A stretch of DNA of 64,000 nucleotides, taken from NCBI RefSeq assembly GCF_022009635.1, contig NZ_CP091716.1, positions 6,876,501 through 6,940,500 of the forward strand, in the 5' to 3' direction. Position numbers and translations under genes: made by a program. A model generated the notes under the pieces. The model saw only the letters and a list, made by a program, of their open reading frames with translations. It was not told where the DNA came from and did no database searches. Positions within the stretch are counted from its first letter, which is position 1; every line of letters begins with the position of its first letter. The stretch comes from Variovorax paradoxus (lineage in GTDB: Bacteria > Pseudomonadota > Gammaproteobacteria > Burkholderiales > Burkholderiaceae_C). Shown here in pieces: positions 35,570 to 45,240 of this stretch.

Positions 35570-36762
35570 TGTGTTTTCTCCAGTACCCGGCCGCCGCGGA
35601 TGACGGTGCGTTGCCGTCCGCGCGGGCCGATGAGTTCGTGTTCGTCGGTGGCCGCCAATACGAGCAGGTCCGCCGGGCAGCCCGGGGCGATGCGGCCGTC
35701 CCACGCGAGCCCCAGCGCCTTCGCGGGGTTCACGGTGACGGTGTCCAGCCAGTCGGCCGCGGGCGCCAGGTGCGCCACCTGCACGCCGAGGCCGAAGGTC
35801 TCCAGCAGGTCGTAGCTGCCGTAGGGATAGAAGGCGTCCTGCACGTTGTCGGTCGCCAGGCTCGCACGCAAGCCCCGTGCCGCCGCCTCGCGGATGCGCG
35901 TGATGCCGCGGCTCACCGGCGTGCGGTCCCAGGCGCCCTGCAGGTAGAGGTTGGTGGTGGGCAGTGCGACCAGGTGAAGGCCGGCGCCCGCGCACATCGC
36001 GAGCGTTTCGTTGGCGACCGCATCGTCCTGTGCCGACAGCGAGCAAGCGTGACCACAGACCACGCGGCCCTTGAAGTCGCGCGCACGCACCAGCTGCGCG
36101 ATGCTGCGCAGGCCCGTGGCCTCGATGTCCAGGCCTTCGTCCACATGGAAGTCGAGCGCCAGCCCGTGCTGCTGCGCCAGGTCGAACACGCGCCCCAGCT
36201 TGTGCACGATGCCCTCGTTGCGATAAACGAAGGCGCCGAGCACGCCGCCCGCGCGCTTCACCTCGCGCGCGATGCGCTCGCCGGCCGCGAGGTCGGCGAA
36301 CAGGTCGAGCGGCGTGAGCGAGACGAACTGCAGCTCGACGCGGCCGCGCCATTCCTCGCGCAAGGCCTCGAACACCGACAGCGCGGCCGGCGGCTCGGCC
36401 TGCACCCAGTCGAGGTGCGTGCGCAGCGCGCGGGTGCCGCACTGCCATGCGTCGTGCAGCGCGCGCTCCATGCGCAGGCGCAGCGACTCGCCGGTCCAGC
36501 TGTCGCGGTGCCTGTTCATGCGGTCGATGGCCGCGAACAGGTTGCCCTGCGCGGCGCCGACGTCCTGCACGGTGTAGTTCTTGTCGATGTGCGCGTGGGC
36601 CTCTACCAGTGCGCTCAGCAGCGTGCCGCGCGCGTGCTGTTGATCGGCGCTCGGGGCGATCGATTCGACCTTGCCGCCGGTCAGCGCGATGTCGAACACC
36701 TGCGCGCCGCCGGCGTCGAAGGCGCGCAGCGGCGCCGGAATGCGCAACGCTTCGAGCTTCAT
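35566..36762 (-). CDS. Amidohydrolase family protein, cytosine-deaminase-like
   Basis: The 398-residue enzyme has the amidohydrolase metal sites: [14 protein letters not shown] (HxH), [15 protein letters not shown] and [10 protein letters not shown], with [12 protein letters not shown] (the catalytic Asp). The HxHxD/K form and the DFHVDEG motif are those of cytosine deaminase and related N-acyl or heterocycle hydrolases. It overlaps otnI and ridA, ATGA-style on both sides. Placement inside a tetronate operon suggests it releases an acid from an amide, lactam or N-heterocycle before the sugar-acid steps. Confidence 0.87.
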   Translation of the reverse strand: MKLEALRIPAPLRAFDAGGAQVFDIALTGGKVESIAPSADQQHARGTLLSALVEAHAHIDKNYTVQDVGAAQGNLFAAIDRMNRHRDSWTGESLRLRMERALHDAWQCGTRALRTHLDWVQAEPPAALSVFEALREEWRGRVELQFVSLTPLDLFADLAAGERIAREVKRAGGVLGAFVYRNEGIVHKLGRVFDLAQQHGLALDFHVDEGLDIEATGLRSIAQLVRARDFKGRVVCGHACSLSAQDDAVANETLAMCAGAGLHLVALPTTNLYLQGAWDRTPVSRGITRIREAAARGLRASLATDNVQDAFYPYGSYDLLETFGLGVQVAHLAPAADWLDTVTVNPAKALGLAWDGRIAPGCPADLLVLAATDEHELIGPRGRQRTVIRGGRVLEKTQ

Positions 36763-37577
36763 GCGCGCTGCTGCCAGGCACGCAGCCAGCCCAGGCCGGC
36801 CGACGTGCCGCCGGGCTCGGCGCCGCGGGCGGGCCGGTACTCGCAGCCGATCCAGCCTTGCCAGCCGCACTGTGCAGACACCTCGTCGATCACGTCGAAC
36901 AGGTAGGGGTAGTTCTGCTCGCCGATGTCGGGCTCGTGCCGCTCGGGCACGCCCGCGATCTGCAGATGGCCGACGCGGCCGGTTGGCAGGTACTTGCGGA
37001 TCTTCATCGCCACGTCGCCTTCGACGATCTGGCAGTGGTACAGGTCCATCTGCACCTTGAGATTGGGCGCGCCGACGGCCTCGACGATCTCGTGCGCATG
37101 GTCTTGCCGGTTGAGGAAGAAACGCGGAATGTCGCGCGTGTTGATCGGCTCGATCAGTACGTCGCGCCCGGCCTTGGCGGCTTCGGCGGCGGCCCAGCGC
37201 AGGTTGTCGAGGTACACCTCCTGCACCGCGTCGCGCTGCAGGCCTTCGGGCACGAGGCCGGCCATGACGTGGATGCGCGGGCAGTCGAGCGCCACGGCGT
37301 AGTCGACGGCCTTCAGGATGCCTTCGCGGAACTCGGCGTCGCGCCCCGGCAGGCAGGCCAGGCCGCGGTCGCCGCCGTCCCAGTCGCCGGGCGGGCCGTT
37401 GAACAGCACCTGCTTCAGGCCGTTGGCCTGCAGGCGGGCGACGATCTCGTTCTGCGGGAACGCATAGGGAAAGAGGTATTCGACGCCCTGGAAGCCGTCT
37501 TTCGCGGCGGCATCGAAGCGGTCGAGGAAGTCGAGCTCCGGATAGAGCATCGAGAGGTTGGCGGCGAATTGGGGCAT
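36759..37577 (-). CDS. otnI: 2-oxo-tetronate isomerase
   Basis: The 272-residue protein is a TIM-barrel of the hydroxypyruvate-isomerase (AP_endonuc_2) family: [56 protein letters not shown], and [18 protein letters not shown] with a metal-binding Glu/His set. OtnI isomerises 2-oxo-tetronate to 3-oxo-tetronate. Its gene lies between otnC and the amidohydrolase gene, which its stop overlaps. Confidence 0.9.
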   Translation of the reverse strand: MPQFAANLSMLYPELDFLDRFDAAAKDGFQGVEYLFPYAFPQNEIVARLQANGLKQVLFNGPPGDWDGGDRGLACLPGRDAEFREGILKAVDYAVALDCPRIHVMAGLVPEGLQRDAVQEVYLDNLRWAAAEAAKAGRDVLIEPINTRDIPRFFLNRQDHAHEIVEAVGAPNLKVQMDLYHCQIVEGDVAMKIRKYLPTGRVGHLQIAGVPERHEPDIGEQNYPYLFDVIDEVSAQCGWQGWIGCEYRPARGAEPGGTSAGLGWLRAWQQRA

Positions 37578-37589
37578 GGGGTGTTTTTA

Positions 37590-38255
37590 CTACCAGCGCG
37601 CGCCGAAGACGCGGCGCAGTTCATCGATCTGTGCGGCATCCAGAGGCTCGGGCCTTGCGGCCTGCGTGAGCATCCGGAGCCGGGCGGTTTCCTCGAGTTC
37701 TTCGAGCACGGACATGGCGGCGGCCGGGGTGTCGTGCCAGACGTTGGGGCCCAGGCGCGAGAGCATCACCGCGCGTATCGGCGTGCCCGCCGTTCCGAGG
37801 CGCTCGATGGCCTGGGCCACCTGCTCTGCCGCTTCGGGCGCGCCGGGGCGGTGGTACGGAATGACGGGCACGTGGCCGACCTTCATCACGAAGTAGGGCG
37901 TGAGCGCGGGCAGCAGTTCGTCGTCCGTTCCGGTCAATGTGAGCGCGACGCAGTGGGTGCCGTGCGTGTGGATGACGCAGGCGGTGCTTGCATCGAACCT
38001 GCGCGCGGCGGCGTAGATGCGCGTGTGTAGCGCGATGGTCTTGCTGGCGCGGTCGCCGCTTGTCTGCTGTCCTTGCGCGTCGAGCCTTGCAAGGCGTGCC
38101 GGGTCGAGGAAGCCGAGGCAGGCATCGGTCGGCGTGATGAGAAAGCCGTCATCCAGCCGCACGCTGATGTTGCCGGCCGTGGCATGCACGTAGCCGCGCT
38201 CGAACAGGCTGCGGCCGACGCGGCAGATTTCCTCGCGGGCTTCGTTCTCGGTCAT
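37590..38255 (-). CDS. otnC: 3-oxo-tetronate 4-phosphate decarboxylase (class II aldolase fold)
   Basis: The 221-residue enzyme has the class II aldolase/adducin zinc-site pattern: TAGNISVRLDDGFLITPTDA and CVIHTHGTHCVALT. OtnC converts 3-oxo-tetronate 4-phosphate to dihydroxyacetone phosphate and CO2. Its start overlaps the otnK stop (ATGA), and otnI follows 13 bases downstream. Confidence 0.92.
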   Translation of the reverse strand: MTENEAREEICRVGRSLFERGYVHATAGNISVRLDDGFLITPTDACLGFLDPARLARLDAQGQQTSGDRASKTIALHTRIYAAARRFDASTACVIHTHGTHCVALTLTGTDDELLPALTPYFVMKVGHVPVIPYHRPGAPEAAEQVAQAIERLGTAGTPIRAVMLSRLGPNVWHDTPAAAMSVLEELEETARLRMLTQAARPEPLDAAQIDELRRVFGARW

Positions 38256-39523
38256 GCGAGCACTGTAAATGCCTTGGTGAAGAAATCGTCGCTGCCGAAG
38301 TTGCCGGACTTCAGCGCGATGTGCAGGCCGGTCTCGGGCGCGGCTTCCGAGCGCGCGTGGCACCACGGCACGCCGGGGTCGATCTGCGGGCCGATCTGCA
38401 TCTGCGCGATGCCCAGCGCCTGCACGCATGCGCCGGAGGTTTCGCCGCCGGCCACCACCAACTGGCGCACGCCGCGCTCGACCAGGCCACGCGCGATGGC
38501 GGCGATGGTGCGCTCGACCATCGCGCCGGCTTCCTCGACGCCGAGCCTGCCTTGCACCGACTTCACTGCGCCGGCCTCCGCTGTGGAGTAGACGAGCACC
38601 GGGCCCTTGTCGATCAACGGCGCAGCCCACGCCAGCGCTTCTGCCGCGACGTCGACGCCCTGCGCAATGCGCAATGGATCGACGGCTATCGCCGCGCCGC
38701 CGCGCTGGATGAAGTCCTGCACCTGCCGGTTGGTGGCGAGCGAGCAGCTGCCCGAAACCACCGCTGTCTTGCCACCGGCTTCGGGCAATGCACTCGCCTG
38801 CGAAGAAGGCGCGAGTCCGAAGTTGGCCGGCAGGCCGATGGCCACGCCCGAGCCGGCGGTGACGAGCGGCATCTTCGCGAGCGCCGGGCCCATGCGCAGC
38901 AGGTCGTCGTTCGACACCGCATCGACGATGGCGATCGAGACGCCCTCGGCCTTCAGTTGCGCGATGCGTTCGGCGATGGCCGTTTCTCCGCGCGCCACCA
39001 CGGCGTAGTCGATCAGCCCCACCTTGCGCTTGCACTGCGCCTGCAGCACGCGCACCAGGTTCGGGTCGGTCATCGGCGTGAGCGGGTGGTTCTGCATGCC
39101 GCTCTCGTTGAGCAGCACGTCGCCCGCGAACAGGTAGCCCTTGAACACGGTGCGCTTGTTGTCGGGAAAGGCGGGCGTAGCGATGGTGAAGTCGCATTGC
39201 AGCGCATCCATCAGCGCCTCGGTCACGGGGCCGATGTTGCCCTGCGGCGTGCTGTCGAAGGTGGAGCAGTACTTGAAGTAGATCTGCCGCGCGCCTTGCG
39301 ACTGCAGCCAACGCAATGCCTCGAGCGACTGCGCGATGGCTTCTGCCGGCGCGATGGTGCGTGACTTGAGCGCGACCACGACGGCATCGACATCCGCGTC
39401 AAGAGGGTCTTCGGGCACGCCGATGGCCTGCACCACGCGCATGCCGGCGCGCACGAGGTTGTTGGCGAGGTCGGTGGCACCGGTGAAATCGTCGGCGATG
39501 CAGCCGAGCACGAGCTTTGCCAT
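38252..39523 (-). CDS. otnK: 3-oxo-tetronate kinase
   Basis: The 423-residue enzyme is a four-carbon acid sugar kinase: N-terminal substrate domain LGCIADDFTGATDLANNLVR and YFKYCSTFDSTPQGNIGPVT, and a C-terminal nucleotide domain with LVVAGGETSGACVQAL and LKSGNFGSDDFF. It phosphorylates 3-oxo-tetronate on C4. It lies between denD and otnC with a 5-base gap and an overlap respectively. Confidence 0.94.
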   Translation of the reverse strand: MAKLVLGCIADDFTGATDLANNLVRAGMRVVQAIGVPEDPLDADVDAVVVALKSRTIAPAEAIAQSLEALRWLQSQGARQIYFKYCSTFDSTPQGNIGPVTEALMDALQCDFTIATPAFPDNKRTVFKGYLFAGDVLLNESGMQNHPLTPMTDPNLVRVLQAQCKRKVGLIDYAVVARGETAIAERIAQLKAEGVSIAIVDAVSNDDLLRMGPALAKMPLVTAGSGVAIGLPANFGLAPSSQASALPEAGGKTAVVSGSCSLATNRQVQDFIQRGGAAIAVDPLRIAQGVDVAAEALAWAAPLIDKGPVLVYSTAEAGAVKSVQGRLGVEEAGAMVERTIAAIARGLVERGVRQLVVAGGETSGACVQALGIAQMQIGPQIDPGVPWCHARSEAAPETGLHIALKSGNFGSDDFFTKAFTVLA

Positions 39524-39528
39524 GGTGT

Positions 39529-40545
39529 TCAGTCCTTGGCGATTGGCAGCTTCACGGCCTGCACGTTCTCGCGCACGTAGTCGCGCAGGATGGCGTCGAA
39601 GCTCGCGTCGGCCTTCAGGCCCAGCGCCTCGGCGCGCGCGGCGTGGATGCGGCTGGGCCAGCTGGTGACGATCTTCGCGACGGCGGCATCGGGCGCCCAG
39701 TCGATCAAGGCGGTGGCGTCCTTGCCCGCGATGCGTTCGAGCGCCTGCGCCATCTCGCGCACGGTGGTCGTGAGCGCCGGCAGGTTGATGGCCGTGCGCG
39801 CGCCCCACTCGGCGGCGCCGGCCGTGGCCGCGCGGACGATGCCCGCGACGGTGTTGCCGGGCGAGGCCAGCGCGACCGGCGTCTCGGGCGACACGGGGCA
39901 GCGCGCGCGCTCGCCGGCCAGCGGCTCGCGCAGCATGCCGCTCAGGAAGCTGGAGGCCGCGCCGTTGGGCTTGCCCGGGCGCACCGACACCGTCATGAGC
40001 CGCACGTTGCGGCCCTGCACGAAGCCCTTGCGCGTGAAGTCGGCCACCAGCTGCTCGCCGATGAACTTCTGGATGCCGTAGCTGTTCTGCGGCGTCGGCA
40101 GCGTGGTGTCTTCGATCACGGCCGGCAGGCGCTGCTCGGGCGAATCGCCGAACACCGCGACCGAGCTGGAGAACACGAACACCGGCGCATGGCCGGCGCG
40201 GCGCGCGGCTTCGAGCAGGCCGCGGGTGGCGTCGAGGTTGCTGCGCATGCCGAGGTCGAAGTCGGCCTCGCACTCGCCGCTGACGGCGGCGGCCAGGTGG
40301 AACACGAGCTGCGTGTCGGCAATGGGCAGCGCGCCGCTCGCCAGTTGCTCCAGCAGGTCGCCCTGCACGAACTGCACGCGGGCATCGGCGGCCAGGTCGG
40401 CGGGCGGCGGCACGCGGTCGGCCAGCGTGATGCGCGAGACGGGCTGCGCGGCGCCGCCGGCCAGCGCGAGATTGCCGCCGGCGAGCAGCGTGCGGGCGAG
40501 GCGGGCGCCGAGAAAGCCGCAGCCGCCGGTGATGAGGATGTTCAT
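39529..40545 (-). CDS. denD: D-erythronate 2-dehydrogenase (NAD-dependent epimerase fold)
   Basis: The 338-residue protein has the Rossmann motif MNILITGGCGFLGARLA and the SDR active-site pair, Ser in FVFSSSVAVFG and YGIQK (YxxxK), with a conserved SVRPGKPNGAASSFLSGM segment. DenD oxidises D-erythronate to 2-oxo-tetronate. It is the second gene of the operon, 28 bases after ltnD. Confidence 0.9.
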   Translation of the reverse strand: MNILITGGCGFLGARLARTLLAGGNLALAGGAAQPVSRITLADRVPPPADLAADARVQFVQGDLLEQLASGALPIADTQLVFHLAAAVSGECEADFDLGMRSNLDATRGLLEAARRAGHAPVFVFSSSVAVFGDSPEQRLPAVIEDTTLPTPQNSYGIQKFIGEQLVADFTRKGFVQGRNVRLMTVSVRPGKPNGAASSFLSGMLREPLAGERARCPVSPETPVALASPGNTVAGIVRAATAGAAEWGARTAINLPALTTTVREMAQALERIAGKDATALIDWAPDAAVAKIVTSWPSRIHAARAEALGLKADASFDAILRDYVRENVQAVKLPIAKD

Positions 40546-40573
40546 GTGATGTCTCTCTCTCTGTGCTTTCTTT

Positions 40574-41494
40574 TCAGGCTTGTTTTTTCGGCGCCGGCAC
40601 TTCGATGCCGGGGAAGATCTTGATCACGGCGCTGTCGTCCTCGCGCGCGTAGCCCGCGGTCGAGGCCTGCATGAACATCTGGTGCGCGGTGGACGACAGC
40701 GGCAGCGGAAACTTGCTGGCGCGTGCCACGTCGAGCACCAGCCCCAGGTCCTTCACGAAGATGTCGACCGCCGACAGCGGCGTGTAGTCGCCCGCGAGCA
40801 CGTGGGCCATGCGGTTCTCGAACATCCAGCTGTTGCCCGCGCTGTGCGTGATGACTTCATACAGCGCGGCCGGGTCCACGCCTTCGCGCAGGCCCAGCGC
40901 CATCGCCTCGGCGGCGGCGGCGATGTGCACGCCGGCCAGCAGCTGGTTGATGACCTTCACCTTGCTGCCCGCGCCCGCGCTGTCGCCCAGGCGGTAGACC
41001 TTGGCGGCCATGGCGTCGAGCACCGCGCCGGCCCTGGCGTAGGCGGCGGGGGTGCCGGCTGTCATCATCGTCATCTGGCCGCTCGCGGCCTTGGCGGCGC
41101 CGCCGGAAATCGGCGCGTCGAGGTACAGGACGCCCAGCTTCGCGAGCCGCGCCTCGAGCGCCACCGACCAGTTCGGATCGACGGTGGAGCACATCACGAA
41201 CAGGCTGCCGGGCTTCATCGACGCGGCGCAGCCGGGCGTGCTGCCGTCGCCGAACAGCACCGACTCGGTCTGCGCGGCGTTGACGACCACGCTGATCACG
41301 ATGTCGCACTGCGCGCCGAGCGCGGCCAGCGAATCGCAGGCGGTGCCGCCGTCGCGCGCGAAGGCCTCGGCGGCGCCGGGGCGCACGTCGAACACATGCG
41401 GCGCATGGCCCGCGCGGCGCAGCGATTGCGCCATGCCGGCGCCCATGGCACCGAGGCCCACGAGACCGACGGTTGGAGCGGATGAAGAGGTCAT
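40574..41494 (-). CDS. ltnD: L-threonate 2-dehydrogenase (beta-hydroxyacid dehydrogenase family)
   Basis: The 306-residue protein has VGLVGLGAMGAGMAQSLRRA as its NAD-binding motif, the substrate motif LDAPISGGAAKAASGQMTMM and the catalytic Lys in SKVKVINQLLAGVHI. LtnD oxidises L-threonate to 2-oxo-tetronate. It is the first gene of the operon, about 55 bases after a perfect operator-like palindrome. Presence of both LtnD and DenD suggests use of both stereoisomers. Confidence 0.9.
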   Translation of the reverse strand: MTSSSAPTVGLVGLGAMGAGMAQSLRRAGHAPHVFDVRPGAAEAFARDGGTACDSLAALGAQCDIVISVVVNAAQTESVLFGDGSTPGCAASMKPGSLFVMCSTVDPNWSVALEARLAKLGVLYLDAPISGGAAKAASGQMTMMTAGTPAAYARAGAVLDAMAAKVYRLGDSAGAGSKVKVINQLLAGVHIAAAAEAMALGLREGVDPAALYEVITHSAGNSWMFENRMAHVLAGDYTPLSAVDIFVKDLGLVLDVARASKFPLPLSSTAHQMFMQASTAGYAREDDSAVIKIFPGIEVPAPKKQA

Positions 41495-41548
41495 GGAGGG
41501 TTTTGCCTTGAACGGTGTCCGGCGCGGGCCTGCATGGCTTGCGCCGTG

Positions 41549-41571
41549 ATTTGTAAGGTCATCATACAAAT
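41549..41571. promoter_or_regulatory. FadR/GntR-type operator upstream of ltnD
   Basis: ATTTGTA and TACAAAT form a perfect 7-bp inverted repeat around nine bases, 55 bases before the ltnD ATG. TTGTA-type half-sites are typical for FadR-subfamily GntR repressors, and such a protein is encoded immediately upstream, at 41625-42407. Confidence 0.7.
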
Positions 41572-41624
41572 TTCCACGATTCGAACCGCTCCGATCTAAC
41601 CCGTACCCGGACCGCGCGGGGCCC

Positions 41625-42407
41625 CTAGTGGCGCGCGGGCCAGCCTTCGACCAGCGGCCGCGCGAGCTGCGCGCCCTCCTGCTGCCAGAACGCCGGGTCG
41701 GCCTGCTCGATGCGGCGGATCGCGTTGTCCATGTGCGACTTGGCGGCCTCGCGGGCACGCACCGGATCGCCCGCGTCGATGGCGTCGACGATCAGCGCAT
41801 GCTCCTGCGCCACCTGGGCGGCGAAGTCGGCGCGGCGTGCCTCGTTGGCGCGCGTGACGCGGGTCGCGCCATGCAGGAACTGCCGCAGGTATTGCAGCGT
41901 GCCCAGCAGAAACGGGTTGCGCGCGGCCTCGGCGATCGCGGTGTGGAAGCGCACGTCTTCATCGGCCCCGTTGCCGCCGTCGGCCACCGCCGTCTTGAGC
42001 GCCTTGATGGCTTCGCGGATGCGGCGCAGGTCGGCCTTGGTACGCCGCTCAGCGGCCAGCGCGGCCACCTCGGCTTCGAGCGCGCGGCGCAGTTCGACCA
42101 TCTGGATCACCGCCTCGCGCGAGGCGACGTGCGGCATTTCGAAGCGCAGCGGCTCGATGCCGGCGGCACGCACGTACACGCCGCTGCCCTGGCGCGAATC
42201 GACCAGACCCAGCGACTTGAGCCGCGAGACCGCCTCGCGCACCACGGTGCGGCTCACGCCGAACTGCCCGGCCAATGCGGTCTCGGTGGGCAGGCGGTCG
42301 CCTTCGGACAGGCGGCCGCTGCGCACCTCGGCGGCCAGTGCGTCGGCCACCCGGTCGGCCAGGCGAACGGTGGGGGCAACGGACTGGAAGCGGGCGGTCA
42401 TGGGCAT
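41625..42407 (-). CDS. GntR family regulator, FadR subfamily
   Basis: The protein has 260 residues from ATG 42407, or 258 from ATG 42401. Its winged helix reads LADRVADALAAEVRSGRLSE, GDRLPTETALAGQFGVSRTV and VREAVSRLKSLGLVDSRQGS, and its C-terminal FCD domain has LRRALEAEVAALAAERR, VRFHTAIAEAARNPFL and QEHALIVDAIDAGDP with the metal/ligand His residues. It should repress the tetronate operon until a sugar acid binds. It is encoded upstream on the same strand with the operator in between. Confidence 0.93.
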   Translation of the reverse strand: MPMTARFQSVAPTVRLADRVADALAAEVRSGRLSEGDRLPTETALAGQFGVSRTVVREAVSRLKSLGLVDSRQGSGVYVRAAGIEPLRFEMPHVASREAVIQMVELRRALEAEVAALAAERRTKADLRRIREAIKALKTAVADGGNGADEDVRFHTAIAEAARNPFLLGTLQYLRQFLHGATRVTRANEARRADFAAQVAQEHALIVDAIDAGDPVRAREAAKSHMDNAIRRIEQADPAFWQQEGAQLARPLVEGWPARH

Positions 42408-42474
42408 GGTGCGGCGATGGGCTGCGACTCTAACGCAGGCCCCGCGCGGCCCGCTCCCGCCCTTGCCGCCCGGC

Positions 42475-45135
42475 TCAGGCCAGCGCGTGGCGCGCGGCGT
42501 TCGCGATGCTGGCCGCATCGACACCGAAGAAGCCCCGCAGCGCGGCGCGCGTGTCGCTGCGCCCGAAGCCGTCGGTGCCCAGCGTGATGTAGCGGCGGCC
42601 CTCGGGCAGGAAGGCGCGCACGCTCTCCGGCACGACTCGCACGTAGTCGGTGGCGGCAATGATCGGGGCCTTGCCGCCCTTGCCGCCGAGCTGCTGCGCG
42701 ATGAACGGTGTGCCGGCGTCCTTCTCGCCCGCCAGCGCGCGCTGTTCGCAGGCCAGGCCGTCGCGCGCGAGTTCGCTCCAACTCGTGACGCTGAACACCT
42801 CGGCCTCGATGCCTTCGTCGGCCAGCAGCTGCGCGGCCTTGACGACTTCGGTGAGGATCGCGCCCGAGCCCATCAGCGTGACCTTCTTCTTCGCCTTGCC
42901 CGATGCCGGCGCATACGTGCCGAAGCGGTAGCAGCCGCGCAGGATGCCGGCCTCCGCGCCCTCGGGCACGTCGGGCTGCGCGTAGTTTTCGTTCATGAGC
43001 GTGACGTAATAGAACACGTCCTGCTGTTCGACCATCATTTCGCGGATGCCCGCGTCGATGATGACCGCCATCTCGCCCGCATATGCCGGGTCGTAGGCCT
43101 TGCAGTTGGGAATGGTCGCGGCCACCAGGTGGCTGCTGCCGTCCTGGTGCTGCAGGCCTTCGCCGCCGAGCGTGGTGCGGCCCGAGGTAGCGCCCAGCAG
43201 GAAGCCACGCGCACGCTGGTCGGCCGCGGCCCAGATGGCGTCGCCAACGCGCTGGAAGCCGAACATCGAGTAGTAGATGTAGAACGGCAGCATCGCCAGC
43301 CCGTGCACGCTGTAGCTGGTGGCGGCGGCCGTCCAGCTGGCGATGGCGCCGGCCTCGCTGATGCCTTCTTCGAGGATCTGCCCGTCGGTGGCTTCGCGGT
43401 AGCTCAGCACCGAGCCGATGTCTTCCGGCGCATAGCGCTGGCCCACGCTCGAATAAATGCCGACCTGCTTGAACAGGTTGGCCATGCCGAAGGTGCGTGC
43501 CTCGTCGGCCACGATGGGCACGATGCGCGGGCCCAGGGCCGGGTCTTTCAGCAGATTGCCCAGCATGCGCACGAAGGCCATGGTGGTGCTCATTTCCTTG
43601 CCGGCGGCAGCGGTCGCGAACTGCGCGTAGCTCGCGATGTCGGGCTTGGCCACCACGTCGCAGGCGGTCTCGCGCCGGGGCATGGCCCCGCCGAGCGCTT
43701 CGCGGTGCTGGCGCAGGTAGCGCATCTCGGCGCTGTCTTCGGCCGGGCGATAGAAGTCCATCGCGGTGGCCTGCGCGTCGGTCAGCGGCAGGTTGAAGCG
43801 GTCGCGGAATTCGATCAGGTCCACATCGCCCATCTTCTTGTGCGAGTGCGTGGTCATCTTGCCCTGCGCGGCGCTGCCCATGCCGTAGCCCTTCTTGGTG
43901 TGGGCGAGGATAACCGTGGGCTGGCCCTTGTGCCGGGCGGCGGCCGCGTAGGCGGCATGGATCTTCACGAGGTCGTGGCCGCCGCGCTTCAGGCGGTCGA
44001 TCTGCTCGTCGGTCATGCCTTCGGCCAGGCGCGCGAGCTCGGGGTTCTGGCCGAAGAAGTTGTCGCGGTTGAAGCGCCCGTCCTTGGCCGCGAAGGTCTG
44101 CATCTGGCCGTCGACGGTGTTGGCGAACACGCGGGCCAGCGCGCCGCTCACGTCCTGCGCGAAGAGGCCGTCCCAGTCGCTGCCCCACACCAGCTTGATG
44201 ACGTTCCAGCCCGCGCCGGCGAAAAGCTTTTCGAGTTCGTCGATGATGCGTCCGTTGCCGCGCACCGGGCCGTCGAGCCGCTGCAGGTTGCAGTTGACGA
44301 CCCACACGAGGTTGTCGAGTTTCTCGCGCGCGGCGAGCGTCAATGCGCTCATCGACTCGGGCTCGTCCATTTCGCCGTCGCCGAACACGCCCCACACCTT
44401 GCGGCCTTCGCAGTTCAGCAGGTTGCGGTGCGTGAGGTAGCGCATGAAGCGCGCGTGATAGATCGAGCTGATGGGGCCGATGCCCATCGAGCCGGTGGGG
44501 AACTGCCAGAAGTCCGGCATCAGGTACGGATGCGGATAGCTGCAGAGGCCCCGTGCGCCATTGCCGTCGACGAAGGCAGGAGCGGTGAGCTCCTGGCGAT
44601 AGTGCTTCAGGTCTTCTTCGCCGAGGCGGCCTTCGAGGTACGCGCGGGCATAGACACCGGGCGCGCTGTGCGGCTGGAAGAACACCAGGTCGCCGCGATG
44701 GGCGTCGCTGCGTGCATGGAAGAAGTGATTGAACCCGGTCTCGAACAGGTCGGCCGCGCTGGCGTAGCTGGCGATATGGCCACCGAGTTCGCCATACGCC
44801 TGGTTGGCCTTGGCCACCATCGCGAGGGCGTTCCAGCGCATCAGGGAGGCGAGCTTTTCCTCGATGGCCAGGTCGCCCGGGAACGGCGGCTGGTCTTGCG
44901 CGGCGATGGTGTTGACGTATGGCGTCGCCAGTTCGGGCTGCCAGCCGATGCGCTGCTGGCGCGCCAGCCGCGCCAACTCGGTCAGCATCTGCTTGGCGCG
45001 CTCCGGCCCCTGGGTTTGCGCCAACGCCACGAAGGCGTCGCGCCACTCGGCGGTCTCGGCGGGATCGGGGTCGTGCGACAGCGGCGTATCGAGCAGCAGC
45101 GCGCGCATCTGGTCAGCGGAAATCGGGGCGTTCAT
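42475..45135 (-). CDS. Homodimeric 2-oxoacid dehydrogenase E1 (AceE/MdeB-like)
   Basis: The 886-residue enzyme is a full-length AceE-type E1: MPDFWQFPTGSMGIGPISSI, VWGVFGDGEMDEPESMSALT (TPP GDG motif) and WVVNCNLQRLDGPVRGN, with later GEGLQHQDGSSHLVAATIPN. It decarboxylates a 2-oxoacid, pyruvate or 2-oxobutyrate. No E2 or E3 gene is adjacent, unlike the usual aceEF operon, and a divergent Lrp regulator is. That pair matches mdeB-mdeR of Pseudomonas putida, where MdeB handles the 2-oxobutyrate made from methionine by MdeA. mdeA is absent here, so pyruvate dehydrogenase remains possible. Confidence 0.88.
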   Translation of the reverse strand: MNAPISADQMRALLLDTPLSHDPDPAETAEWRDAFVALAQTQGPERAKQMLTELARLARQQRIGWQPELATPYVNTIAAQDQPPFPGDLAIEEKLASLMRWNALAMVAKANQAYGELGGHIASYASAADLFETGFNHFFHARSDAHRGDLVFFQPHSAPGVYARAYLEGRLGEEDLKHYRQELTAPAFVDGNGARGLCSYPHPYLMPDFWQFPTGSMGIGPISSIYHARFMRYLTHRNLLNCEGRKVWGVFGDGEMDEPESMSALTLAAREKLDNLVWVVNCNLQRLDGPVRGNGRIIDELEKLFAGAGWNVIKLVWGSDWDGLFAQDVSGALARVFANTVDGQMQTFAAKDGRFNRDNFFGQNPELARLAEGMTDEQIDRLKRGGHDLVKIHAAYAAAARHKGQPTVILAHTKKGYGMGSAAQGKMTTHSHKKMGDVDLIEFRDRFNLPLTDAQATAMDFYRPAEDSAEMRYLRQHREALGGAMPRRETACDVVAKPDIASYAQFATAAAGKEMSTTMAFVRMLGNLLKDPALGPRIVPIVADEARTFGMANLFKQVGIYSSVGQRYAPEDIGSVLSYREATDGQILEEGISEAGAIASWTAAATSYSVHGLAMLPFYIYYSMFGFQRVGDAIWAAADQRARGFLLGATSGRTTLGGEGLQHQDGSSHLVAATIPNCKAYDPAYAGEMAVIIDAGIREMMVEQQDVFYYVTLMNENYAQPDVPEGAEAGILRGCYRFGTYAPASGKAKKKVTLMGSGAILTEVVKAAQLLADEGIEAEVFSVTSWSELARDGLACEQRALAGEKDAGTPFIAQQLGGKGGKAPIIAATDYVRVVPESVRAFLPEGRRYITLGTDGFGRSDTRAALRGFFGVDAASIANAARHALA

Positions 45136-45240
45136 GACGGCACTTTAGGCCGGCATGCGAAGAATTAGCTACCGGCGCATGCAAGCCCATGCGGACCTCG
45201 CGGCATAAAATTTCGCAAAATAACGGAGACACGGCATTTC

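Noticed and set aside
41710-45168. Open frame of 1152 codons on the plus strand
   Set aside because: Antisense to the certain AceE-type gene and the GntR gene.
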